Assembly (NCBI GenBank): GCA_938015405.1
Contig: CALLPZ010000274.1
Span: forward strand, 1 to 21,201
Direction: 5' to 3'
DNA length: 21,201 bases
Source of the DNA: an uncultured Pseudanabaenaceae cyanobacterium
GTDB lineage: Bacteria; Cyanobacteriota; Cyanobacteriia; PCC-9006; JAAUQQ01
Numbering within the stretch: the first letter of the stretch is position 1; each line of letters starts with the position of its first letter. Of the stretch, positions 9,001-14,788 are shown piece after piece. Made by a program: the position numbers and the translations under genes. Below the pieces are notes generated by a model. It worked only from the letters and a program-made list of their open reading frames with translations. It was not told where the DNA came from and did not search any database.

Positions 9001-9221
9001 GCGATCGCCAATGCACCCAAACGGGTCACCCAACGCAGCCAAAACACCTGTTCATGGCCCAACTCTTTAAACCACAGGCTCTCTGCGACCAGCCAACAGC
9101 CAAAGTCCAAGCTAAACAGGACAGCGACAATGCCCAGGAGGATCCAGGGCAGGCGTTTTACCCATGAGTTGAAGCGGGGAGATGAGTTCGCAACGGGAAC
9201 CGAAAGGCGTTTTTGGACCAT
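6051..9221 (-). CDS. UPF0182 family large membrane protein (COG1615)
   Basis: A 1056-residue integral membrane protein of unknown function. The first 440 residues carry about eight hydrophobic segments (roughly 24-46, 64-88, 132-152, 196-232, 262-289, 355-373 and 412-432). A strongly basic loop, KKERRRRPRSK at 394-404, lies just before the last helix and is expected to be cytoplasmic. The remaining 600 residues form a soluble domain with the family hallmarks LPNEFERERSYI at 442-453, THGYGFTLSPVN, PRIYYGGLTNTYV and DWQMALTRNFTPDT. The C-terminus is acidic and Pro/Ser-rich. The match to UPF0182 is clear; no enzymatic role is established for the family as far as I know. Length is a little above the usual 900-1000. 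The large gap on either side suggests a single-gene transcript. No strong Shine-Dalgarno precedes ATG 9221, so the exact start is less sure. Confidence 0.92.
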   Translation of the reverse strand: MVQKRLSVPVANSSPRFNSWVKRLPWILLGIVAVLFSLDFGCWLVAESLWFKELGHEQVFWLRWVTRLGALAIALVGSAGFIGFNFQLAHRLAKPQSDEAVNPLHLPLIDQTQQNTSQPAQVYGFGPMGLRNLMATVIGLGLLLSVLLYHHGLDLWYSWHHGEVLLQQRPPLPLQFDIYTLGQDLLRLFRQPWQWLPLLGSVALLVTAPWATLIAEAVVLCIAFAMVLSNQWMSILPAFYPTAFGLDDAQFGQDISFYIFTLPLLELLRFWLVGLLLFTLLAVVILYIAGDGSLTRGLFRGFSSAQQHHLYGLGGGFMATVALSHWLSRYARLYSQRNSSFFGASYTDVTVQLPVDVALTLLASLISLGLLFRAGGWTFKNWRFRSLHQRSAFKKERRRRPRSKALEFFVVHPFLDLGIGYILLVLVVGNALPAVVQKLVVLPNEFERERSYISRAIDASRQAFDLEDVEVKTFDPTDNLTLADLESNRGTLDNVRFWDPRPLLLANRQLQQIRLYYSFPDADIDRYQLQDDSSANQQVIVAARELDYEAVPEAAKTWVNKHLVYTHGYGFTLSPVNTVGGGGLPNYFVKDIGANITLQGSDALGISEQEVRENIPIGSPRIYYGGLTNTYVMTSTRNKELDYPSGNNNAENVYDGRGGISLGNTLRRWTFALYLRDWQMALTRNFTPDTKLLFRRNIKNRIQSIAPFLRYDADPYLVIADPQGEGVEENPSKLYWIVDAYTTSERYPYSDPGDHPFNYIRNSVKVVVDAYNGSMHLYVADGDDPIIQTWERIFPGLLEPLAAMPDSLRSHIRYPIDLFDVQSERLLTYHMTDAKLFYNREDQWQVPQEIYANEPQAVEPYYLTMRLPTEDQEEFVLLHPFTPVRRNNLIAWLAGRSDGDNYGKLLLYQFPKQRLVYGPEQIEARINQDPSISQLISLWNRQGSRVIQGNLLVIPIEQSLLYVEPLYLEAERNSIPTLIRVIVAYGNRIVMEEDLNQGLELLFDPEVADELTAKIETQPDFSDVPGAASLDLSQPITTEIGDPEDPSLSLPAVTTP

Positions 9222-9527
9222 GGAAGCAGTCAGCCTGGGGCAATTTGATCTCCGCTAGGGCCACGGAAATCACAATCAAAGAATGAACGAACAAAATGAC
9301 GAAACTGGCCCTAGAGCAGCCAAACCCACTCGGATTTTCTGTTCGAGTCTCATTATGAACCGCGATCGCAGTCCTAGGCAGGGGTAGCTGCTGGTTTCGT
9401 AACAGGAGGCGATCGCCCCAGCGCTGATCTCTCCCCCATCACCAACAGCGCTAATTCTTACAATTTCACCCAACCGAGCATTCAGGCCGTACAAGTTGCG
9501 AGGGAACCCTTAATTTAGAAAGGACGC
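9222..9527. other. Divergent intergenic region with two HIP1 octamers
   Basis: This 306-bp gap separates the UPF0182 gene (-) from the TPR gene (+), so it should hold both promoters. HIP1 octamers occur near 9361 and 9409. A 34-codon open frame (ATG 9283 to TAG 9387) has no good ribosome binding site and is not called. I could not pick a convincing -35/-10 pair. Confidence 0.5.
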
Positions 9528-10958
9528 ATGGGATGGGCAAAGGTGGTCTCTCAAAGAAATTGGCTCGGGCTGGCAAACCTGCACAAGGTTGCAGAGAGGT
9601 TACGAGGTTTTGCCCCAGTGAACCTTCTACAAGCCTGGCTTCGTCCTAAACGTCAGGCCTATTTCCAGCCTGGGCTAGTCCTGTTCCTCACCCTGATGCT
9701 CTGGCTCGGAAGTCTTGGTGGGTGGCACGAGGCCGCGATCGCAGCAGATGTTCCCAACCTCACGCCGACTGCCGCCACCGTCGCAAATTCCAGCAAAGAG
9801 GCCAACCCCGGATCCCGCACCCAGCAACAGCTCGTTCCCTTCTATCCTTACCCGCCCTCCGTCTGGGAAAAGTTCGAAGAGGTGCGCCGCAACCCCCAGC
9901 TCGAACAGTTAGTCCAACAAGATATTGAAAATAGCGTCGTCATTCGTCAGGTTATCCAGGATGAAGTAGACCGCACCTTCTCCCACACCACGACCCTGCT
10001 TAATGTTTTATTAGTTGTCCTCACAGCCATACCCGCCATCATTGCCGTGGGCTTCTGGTTTTTACGCCGCAGCGTCATCAACCAAGTGCTCACCGAAACC
10101 CAGCAGCAACTCCGCCAAGAGGTCGAGCAACAGTTTGCCGCTGGAGCCGCTGCAGAGCTAACCGCCCAGGCCGATGCTTACAAAGCTGACATGGAGGCGC
10201 TGCGTCAGGAATTTGCCACCCAGCTCGACCAGCTCAAAGCGCTGTTTTCCGATGCCCAGCGGGAAAAAGATGCCATTGTCCAGGAGCTGTCGAAGATCCT
10301 CCCCTCCCCCATGCGAGAAGCCATCCGCGTTGGGGCAGACCCCGCCAGTGCTGATGCTGCCGTTGGCAACAGCCCCGAACTCCACAACAAAGTTCAAGCG
10401 CTTACCCAACAGCTCACCGCACTACAGCAAAAGCATAAGGAGCTGTCCTTCAGCGCCGACGACTACATCGCCCAAGCAAAAGCACTCTACTTTGAAGCAG
10501 CCTTTGAAGCCGCGATCGCCAGCATTGAGCAAGCCCTCGCCCTAGAACCTGACAACAGCCGGGCTTGGTACGTCAAAGGCGTCACACTAGCCAAACGACA
10601 ACAGCCAGAACCCGCCATCGCCGCCTTCAACCAAGCCCTCGCCATTACCCCCGACTTTGGTGAAGCCTGGTTTGCCAAGGGCTCAGCTCTCGGCAAGCTT
10701 GCGCGTCACCCCGAAGCCCTCGCCGCCTACGACAAAGCCATTTCTGCCAAGCAATCCTTCTACCAAGCCTGGTTTGGTAAGGCCAGACTCTATGCCCTCC
10801 AAGGAGAAGCAGAACAAGCCTTAGTCGCGCTCAATCAGGCCGTGGCGATCGAGCCAGAACGCTGTTGTGAAGCTGCTCGCACCGATGCGGCGTTTGAAAC
10901 AATCAAAAACGAGGAGGATTTTCAAAGCGTGATCTCATCGCATTCCTGCCAGGAATAG
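9528..10958 (+). CDS. Membrane-anchored coiled-coil / TPR protein
   Basis: A 476-residue protein with an unusual order of parts. Residues 1-44 are a basic N-terminal tail; 45-63 is a hydrophobic helix followed by AIAADVP, which could act as signal peptide or anchor. Residues 73-156 are a Pro/Ser/Gln-rich then acidic segment predicted to lie outside the cytoplasmic membrane. A second helix, 157-179, is followed by LRRS, so the rest should be cytoplasmic. Residues about 183-305 are Gln/Glu/Ala-rich and likely coiled coil. Residues about 311-446 hold four tetratricopeptide repeats (AKALYFEAAFEAAIASIEQA; AWYVKGVTLAKRQQPEPAIA; AWFAKGSALGKLARHPEALA; AWFGKARLYALQGEAEQALV). A short cap, DAAFETIKNEEDFQSVI, resembles TPR terminal caps. 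TPRs bind proteins, so a scaffold or adaptor role is inferred; the partner is unknown. AAAGGA ends only 3 bases before ATG 9528, which is short. The gene appears to stand alone. Confidence 0.82.
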   Translation: MGWAKVVSQRNWLGLANLHKVAERLRGFAPVNLLQAWLRPKRQAYFQPGLVLFLTLMLWLGSLGGWHEAAIAADVPNLTPTAATVANSSKEANPGSRTQQQLVPFYPYPPSVWEKFEEVRRNPQLEQLVQQDIENSVVIRQVIQDEVDRTFSHTTTLLNVLLVVLTAIPAIIAVGFWFLRRSVINQVLTETQQQLRQEVEQQFAAGAAAELTAQADAYKADMEALRQEFATQLDQLKALFSDAQREKDAIVQELSKILPSPMREAIRVGADPASADAAVGNSPELHNKVQALTQQLTALQQKHKELSFSADDYIAQAKALYFEAAFEAAIASIEQALALEPDNSRAWYVKGVTLAKRQQPEPAIAAFNQALAITPDFGEAWFAKGSALGKLARHPEALAAYDKAISAKQSFYQAWFGKARLYALQGEAEQALVALNQAVAIEPERCCEAARTDAAFETIKNEEDFQSVISSHSCQE

Positions 10959-11017
10959 GTAGATTCGCTCAATTAGAGATAATTAACTCTAACTATTTAG
11001 ATTCATCTCAAGAATAG

Positions 11018-11200
11018 TTAAATCACCCTTGCAAAGCGCCTTTGCAAGGGTGATTTGCGCCATGGCTTCATGGCAAAATCAGCACTCCAAAAAAGTAACC
11101 CTACAAACGAGCCAAAGCACCCAACAAACAAAAAATGACAGCAAATAACTACAGCAGAAATGCTTATTCCTGCAATCAAACCCAATAAAATTCTCAGCAA
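11018..11200 (-). CDS. Doubtful 60-aa hydrophobic ORF
   Basis: The open frame runs from TTG 11200 to TAA 11018 and encodes a leader-like hydrophobic stretch (LRILLGLIAGISISAVVICC, then FLFVGCFGSFVGLLFW) followed by a basic tail. Two membrane-spanning segments are conceivable. Against it: a TTG start, no clear Shine-Dalgarno, and its last third is made of the perfect inverted repeat at 11020-11056. It may be chance in AT-rich DNA. I list it because a small membrane protein cannot be excluded. Confidence 0.2.
   Translation of the reverse strand: MLRILLGLIAGISISAVVICCHFLFVGCFGSFVGLLFWSADFAMKPWRKSPLQRRFARVI
11020..11056. repeat. Perfect 17-bp inverted repeat with 3-base loop
   Basis: AAATCACCCTTGCAAAG (11020-11036), loop CGC (11037-11039), then its exact reverse complement (11040-11056). 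It lies 61 bp after the TPR gene stop and would form a very stable hairpin on either strand. No T-run longer than three follows on either side, so it is at best an imperfect intrinsic terminator; it may instead protect transcript 3' ends or be a palindromic element. Confidence 0.85.
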
Positions 11201-11234
11201 TTCTCAGTGGTTTTTATCTAAGTTGAACTTGTAA

Positions 11235-11277
11235 TGATCTTGATCACGCTTCAACGATGATTCTGATCACAATTCAA
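11235..11277. repeat. Short imperfect direct repeat with TGATCA cores
   Basis: Two 20-base copies, TGATCTTGATCACGCTTCAA (11235-11254) and TGATTCTGATCACAATTCAA (11258-11277), match at 16 of 20 positions with a period of 23 bp. Each contains TGATCA, and the first begins with the dyad TGATC-TT-GATCA. The position, 60-115 bp upstream of a promoter-like element, would suit a tandem protein-binding site. No known cyanobacterial regulator motif (NtcA, SyCRP1, RpaB) fits. Confidence 0.45.
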
Positions 11278-11325
11278 ACTTTTATCCAGTCCACTTGTCT
11301 AACCAAAGAGAGACTGAGCCTGACT

Positions 11326-11356
11326 TTGAGAATTTCATCCGGAAAGTTTTTATACT
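11326..11356 (+). promoter_or_regulatory. Promoter-like element upstream of the 11592 gene
   Basis: TATACT at 11351-11356 matches the -10 consensus at five of six positions. TTGAGA at 11326-11331 could be the -35, but the 19-bp spacing is long. It would start a transcript near 11363 and leave a leader of about 230 bases before ATG 11592. The leader contains an AAAGGAG near 11407 that is not followed by an ATG. Confidence 0.4.
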
Positions 11357-11591
11357 AAATTCACAATCAAAAAACTGATATTCACCGCATCTATATAAAT
11401 TCGATCAAAGGAGTTGATAAATTGTCTCTAGTGGGAGTTTAAGAAAATTATCCATTGATTTCGAAGCTGATAAGGCATTCAGCCGGCACATCTCCAGCTA
11501 TTTCTTTGGTCCAAATATCTTTTCTGGCTTCCCTAGCGCTCTCTTCTGAAGCGTGCCCCCTCGATTCCCTCGCGAGCCTTAAAGTCAGCCC

Positions 11592-12338
11592 ATGCAGTTC
11601 CTGAAATGTGTCAAGGTCGCTCTGCTCGTCTCTGGTGCAGCCTTTACAGTCGCCAGTTTACCCGCAGCTAAGTTTGCCAATGAACGCGTTGACATCCAGC
11701 TCAACCGCGACCATTTTTTCTCTGGAGAAGCCCGAGACTTTTCGGGTGCTTACCTCTCCATTGCGGGCCTGGTGAGCGCCAGCTTGGGCGTAGCAAGCTT
11801 TTCCCTCGCAGCCTGGCGTCAAACGGGTAATCGCTTAGAAGAGACGAAACTCACCATTGCCGAATTGGAAAGCCTGATCCAACAGCGTGAGCAGCAACTA
11901 CAGGCCGCCCAACTGGCCCCTGCAAAGCTACAGCAAGTCGGTCTTGATCAGTTCTTGGACGATGATTTCCCCCTGGCGTCAGCACTGCCACAAAAAACCA
12001 TCGCTCAGGGAGCTCCCCGACAACGCACAGCAGTTGCTAATGCAGCTAGGGTTCAGCCCCCTGTTCCAGTGATGAATCGCAATACCGCTCGTCCTGTTCA
12101 GGAGCGACAGCAGCTCTCCGCCGCCCAAGTATCCCAGCTGCAAGCGGTTCAAGCCCAGCTTCAACAGCAGAGCCAAGCGACACGTAAGCCACAGTCCTAC
12201 ATCACCAACCCAGCCCCCCTGCCCCGAGAGGTCGGTCGCTCCACAGGCGGATTTACGGTCATTAATCCTTACCAGGTCCAATCGGCTCCTCAACCTAGCC
12301 GACAGTCTAATAACGGCTCAAAGCGTGGTTTAGCTTAG
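11592..12338 (+). CDS. Conserved-type hypothetical protein with two membrane helices and Gln-rich tail
   Basis: A 248-residue protein. Residues 6-26 are a hydrophobic helix (VALLVSGAAFTVASLPAA) that could be a signal anchor. Residues about 52-75 form a second helix (GAYLSIAGLVSASLGVASFS) followed by AAWRQTGNRLEE. The pattern of an FFSGEARDFSG segment before the second helix, then a WRQ motif, recalls a family of cyanobacterial two-helix proteins with a coiled coil after the second helix; I cannot name it. Residues 80-108 are a likely coiled coil. The remainder is low-complexity: Gln-rich at about 165-200, then Pro/Ser/Asn-rich with FTVINPYQVQ near the end. No catalytic motif is visible. The gene is single, with a long AT-rich upstream region and a strong terminator 160 bp after the stop. 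The start ATG 11592 has no obvious Shine-Dalgarno. A structural or envelope/thylakoid-organising role is only a guess. Confidence 0.72.
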   Translation: MQFLKCVKVALLVSGAAFTVASLPAAKFANERVDIQLNRDHFFSGEARDFSGAYLSIAGLVSASLGVASFSLAAWRQTGNRLEETKLTIAELESLIQQREQQLQAAQLAPAKLQQVGLDQFLDDDFPLASALPQKTIAQGAPRQRTAVANAARVQPPVPVMNRNTARPVQERQQLSAAQVSQLQAVQAQLQQQSQATRKPQSYITNPAPLPREVGRSTGGFTVINPYQVQSAPQPSRQSNNGSKRGLA

Positions 12339-12387
12339 AGCCTGCAGTTCTCTGAGATCACATCCGAATTGCTACGCCCTGAATAGT

Positions 12388-12419
12388 CTGGGAGCGCAGC
12401 TTTAGCTTTATGCTCCCAG
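12388..12419 (+). other. Inverted repeat in 3' region of the 11592 gene
   Basis: CTGGGAGC (12388-12395) and GCTCCCAG (12412-12419) form an 8-bp perfect stem with a 16-base loop that itself contains AGCT repeats. It lies 50 bp after the stop codon. No T-run follows, so it is more likely an RNA structural element than a terminator. Confidence 0.5.
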
Positions 12420-12498
12420 CATCTACGTTCAACGAATGGGAATCGGGGGTAATAGCATTATCGGACTGGCATTACACGAGAACAGTTTTCATAGAAAC

Positions 12499-12530
12499 AG
12501 CCCAGCAGAACTGAATCTGCTGGGCTTTTT
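12499..12530 (+). terminator. Rho-independent terminator
   Basis: An 11-bp perfect stem, AGCCCAGCAGA (12499-12509) with TCTGCTGGGCT (12516-12526), a six-base loop ACTGAA, and a T-run starting at 12526. It is the textbook form on the + strand and ends the transcript of the 11592 gene or of a small RNA lying after it. Confidence 0.9.
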
Positions 12531-12578
12531 CTTATTTTATCCACTGCCCCCGAGTCCGTCATGATGCTCGACAGCCTT

Positions 12579-12605
12579 GCGACCCAGAGGGAATCTATGG
12601 GTCGC
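12579..12605 (-). other. Inverted repeat downstream of transaldolase
   Basis: GCGACCCA (12579-12586) and TGGGTCGC (12598-12605) pair perfectly over 8 bp with an 11-base loop. It lies about 90 bp past the transaldolase stop. No T-run follows on the minus strand, so a terminator role is uncertain. The rest of 12531-12693 shows no gene; a 63-codon + frame there runs into the antisense of transaldolase and is rejected. Confidence 0.4.
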
Positions 12606-12693
12606 AGAGACATAAAGAGGTCATCGGTAGCTGACGAGCTCTGGCAAAGGGATTGGTGGGTAGGGCAGCATCGCCCAAATATCCAGCTAGACC

Positions 12694-13872
12694 CTACACA
12701 CTGGCCAAATGCAGTAATGCGCCCAGCCCAGAACCAAGTTCTTCCGGCGTAATCTTGCCATCGTGATTCTCATCAATGGCATCAAACACGGCATCAGAGC
12801 CCATCCATTCTTCACGGCTAATGAAACCGTCCCCATCCAAGTCATAGCTATGGAAAATATCCTCCGCAGCATGGCTCACAGTGGCGCCACTATCGAGCTG
12901 GGCAAGTCGCTGGGATAGCAAAGACTCCAAGTTCTCCAAGGCTTTGGTAAATCCAGCAATGCCTTCATCCAGCTTCTCATTCGCCATGCGGTCTTCTACA
13001 TGCATGCGATCGAAGATGACTTTATCCATGGAAATTTTGGCAATGTCCATCGAAGCAGCCTTGGCAGGATCCAGCTTACGAGGCAGCTCAGCCTGGTTGT
13101 CCTGGAGCTGGGCCAAGAACTTAGGTCCAATGGTTAGCAGGTCACAGCCAGCTAGCTCAACAATCTCTTCCATGCTGCGGAAGCTAGCGCCCATGACCTC
13201 AGTGCCATGGCCATGCTTCTTGTAATAGTTGTAGATCTCGGTGACAGAGAGCACGCCTGGGTCTTCTGCAGGTGGATAGCTATCCCGACCCGTATCCTTC
13301 TTATACCAATCGAGAATGCGACCTACAAAGGGAGAAATCAAGGTCACCTTGGCTTCCGCGCAGGCCACCGCCTGGTGCAATCCAAAAAGGAGGGTCAAGT
13401 TGCAGTGAATACCTTCCTGTTCCAGAGTTTCTGCGGCTTTAATACCTTCCCAAGTAGAAGCAATTTTAATTAGCACGCGATCGCGGCTAATTCCTGCAGC
13501 TTCATATTGGGCAATGATGTCCCTGCCCTGGGCTAGCGTCGCCTCAGTGTCATAGGACAGGCGGGCATCAACTTCTGTAGAGACGCGGCCTGGGATGATA
13601 GCCAAAATCTTGACGCCAAAGGCCACTGCCAAACGGCTAAAAGCCAACTTGCTCACCGCATCATGGTCAGCCCCCTCTCCCGCATCAGCCTTCGCCTTCA
13701 GCAGAGTTTCATCCACAATAGAGCGGTATTCTGGCATTTGAGCCGCCGCTGTAATCAAGGAAGGGTTTGTAGTGGCATCCTGAGGCGTGAACTTTTCAAT
13801 GGCTTGAATATCGCCTGTGTCTGCAACAACAACGGTAATGTCGCGCAGCTGATCCAGTAAGGATGGTGCCAT
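12694..13872 (-). CDS. tal: Transaldolase with C-terminal EF-hand pair
   Basis: A 392-residue cytosolic enzyme that transfers a dihydroxyacetone unit between sugar phosphates (sedoheptulose-7-phosphate/glyceraldehyde-3-phosphate and erythrose-4-phosphate/fructose-6-phosphate) in the pentose phosphate pathway. The (beta/alpha)8 core covers about 1-320: LLDQLRDITVVVADTGD at the start, DATTNPSLI at 32-40, the Schiff-base lysine Lys136 in RVLIKIAST, then NLTLLFGLHQAVACAEA and ISPFVGRILDW. Residues 344-355 and 367-378 are two canonical EF-hand loops (DLDGDGFISREE and DENHDGKITPEE) with all calcium ligands, so calcium binding is expected. Transaldolases with such a tail are known in cyanobacteria. 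I prefer ATG 13872 (MAPSLLDQL) to ATG 13890, because the bases before 13890 read CCTCCTA, which cannot pair with 16S rRNA, and the family starts at the later Met. The gene is monocistronic. Confidence 0.95.
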   Translation of the reverse strand: MAPSLLDQLRDITVVVADTGDIQAIEKFTPQDATTNPSLITAAAQMPEYRSIVDETLLKAKADAGEGADHDAVSKLAFSRLAVAFGVKILAIIPGRVSTEVDARLSYDTEATLAQGRDIIAQYEAAGISRDRVLIKIASTWEGIKAAETLEQEGIHCNLTLLFGLHQAVACAEAKVTLISPFVGRILDWYKKDTGRDSYPPAEDPGVLSVTEIYNYYKKHGHGTEVMGASFRSMEEIVELAGCDLLTIGPKFLAQLQDNQAELPRKLDPAKAASMDIAKISMDKVIFDRMHVEDRMANEKLDEGIAGFTKALENLESLLSQRLAQLDSGATVSHAAEDIFHSYDLDGDGFISREEWMGSDAVFDAIDENHDGKITPEELGSGLGALLHLASV

Positions 13873-13992
13873 AGTTTTTATGCCTGCCATTAGGAGGACG
13901 TCGTATTTTTTTCATCCTGACCGGCTTTTCTGATCCCCGACAAAGATAGAAACAAAGCGTAAGTTTTAATTCGGAGCGAAGTCAGCAAAGGC

Positions 13993-14010
13993 TCAAACAT
14001 TTACGTTTGA
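13993..14010. promoter_or_regulatory. Dyad upstream of transaldolase, possible operator
   Basis: TCAAAC (13993-13998), six bases, then GTTTGA (14005-14010): a perfect 6-bp inverted repeat about 120-140 bp upstream of the transaldolase start. The spacing suits a dimeric regulator, but no known consensus fits, and the element could be chance. Confidence 0.25.
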
Positions 14011-14109
14011 CTTCATTTGTTTAAGAGAATGACGCGAGTCGAAGAAATCAGCAGATATCCCGCTAGAACAGCCCCCAATACTCCGACCTCTCATTTTTCA
14101 CCATCAACA

Positions 14110-14149
14110 CTAAAAAGCCCCCGCGACGGCCATCGCGGGAGCTTTTTAG
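14110..14149 (-). terminator. Strong bidirectional rho-independent terminator
   Basis: CTAAAAAGCCCCCGCGA (14110-14126), loop CGGCCA, and TCGCGGGAGCTTTTTAG (14133-14149) pair over 17 positions with a single mismatch. GC-rich core plus A-run/T-run flanks make it functional on both strands. On the minus strand it lies 98 bp after the 74-aa Psb35-like gene, which it probably ends, insulating the transaldolase promoter. Confidence 0.9.
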
Positions 14150-14246
14150 TATGAGAGGAGAGAGTCTCAATCAAGCGGGTTAAGTTGTTAGAGCAACCGA
14201 ACCCATAGGGGGTAGACCATCACATTTTGGCGTGATGGAAGCATTA

Positions 14247-14471
14247 CTAGATACCGTTGGCGCTGGCTTCAGCAACATCAAAACCGGGGGTGCGCTCGCT
14301 GTAGTCAGTGCGCTCACCTGTCACGCTAGCGGCAACCTGCTCAAATGCAGAGGAGTTCCAGTTACGACCATGAATGGGCTTGCGTTGCTCACCCCGAAAG
14401 TAAGCTTGGGTGCCTAGCACTGCAGCAGCAACCCAACCAATCACGATAACGGCGAATAAGGCGGTGAACAT
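14247..14471 (-). CDS. Small one-helix thylakoid-type protein, Psb35-like candidate (Ssl2148 family)
   Basis: A 74-residue protein with one N-terminal membrane helix (MFTALFAVIVIGWVAAAVLG, 1-20), then TQAYFRGEQRKPIHGRNW at 21-38 and a polar tail with SVTGERTDYSER. The compact helix followed by a YFRGEQ...PIH.RNW stretch is what I associate with the conserved cyanobacterial protein later named Psb35, which in Synechocystis stabilises the CP47 assembly module and its Hlip proteins. This identity is from memory and not proven here. AAGGAG lies 6 bases before ATG 14471, an excellent Shine-Dalgarno. The gene has its own terminator at 14110-14149 and two HLR1-like motifs upstream, which fits a light-regulated photosynthesis gene. 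If not Psb35, it is still very probably a thylakoid single-helix protein. Confidence 0.85.
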   Translation of the reverse strand: MFTALFAVIVIGWVAAAVLGTQAYFRGEQRKPIHGRNWNSSAFEQVAASVTGERTDYSERTPGFDVAEASANGI

Positions 14472-14497
14472 GTTGTTCTCCTTTGGGTGTTTCGTTT

Positions 14498-14536
14498 CTT
14501 GTTAATTAATGTAACTCAAAAGTTAAGCAATGTAAA
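14498..14536 (-). promoter_or_regulatory. Two HLR1-like (RpaB-type) motifs upstream of the 74-aa gene
   Basis: Read on the minus strand, TTTACATTGCTTAACTTT (14536-14519) and GTTACATTAATTAACAAG (14515-14498) each have a perfect first half-site of the HLR1 consensus (G/T)TTACA(A/T)(A/T), then two spacer bases and an imperfect second half-site (6 of 8). They lie 27-65 bp upstream of the start codon, that is, over or just upstream of the expected core promoter. HLR1 is the binding site of the response regulator RpaB at light-regulated genes in cyanobacteria. Confidence 0.5.
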
Positions 14537-14664
14537 CAAAACTCATGATTCGGTTTTCACCCAACAGCCAGAATCCTCTTCTACAGGAAGTTTCACCAAA
14601 TCAGGAATAAGTCAAGCATTCGGCCATCCTCACCTGGTCGTCCTCATAATCTCTCCCCAACAGA

Positions 14665-14696
14665 AAGCCCCAGTGTCTTTGGGGACACCAGGGCTT
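14665..14696 (-). terminator. Possible lepA terminator hairpin
   Basis: AAGCCC-CA-GTGTC (14665-14677) and its partner GACAC-CA-GGGCTT (14684-14696) form two stem blocks around a two-base internal mismatch, with a six-base loop. On the minus strand the hairpin ends GGGGCTTTCTG, a short T-run, about 92 bp after the lepA stop. It is plausible as the lepA terminator but weaker than the one at 14110-14149. The rest of 14537-14788 shows nothing clear. Confidence 0.5.
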
Positions 14697-14788
14697 AGCC
14701 GATTCACTAAAACAAGAACAGTAAGTTACAACTCCCCATGTCCAAGCATTGAGGTGCGGGCTCAGGTCTGAAGGGTACAGGAGGAGGA

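Noticed and set aside
9283..9387. 34-residue + strand open frame before the TPR gene
   Set aside because: Weak AAAG only upstream, contains a HIP1 site, polar random-like composition.
12561..12752. 63-residue + strand open frame
   Set aside because: Runs into the antisense of the transaldolase 3' end and has no family-like segments.
13873..13890. Upstream ATG of transaldolase at 13890
   Set aside because: The preceding bases read CCTCCTA on the coding strand, the opposite of a Shine-Dalgarno, and the family begins at the later Met.
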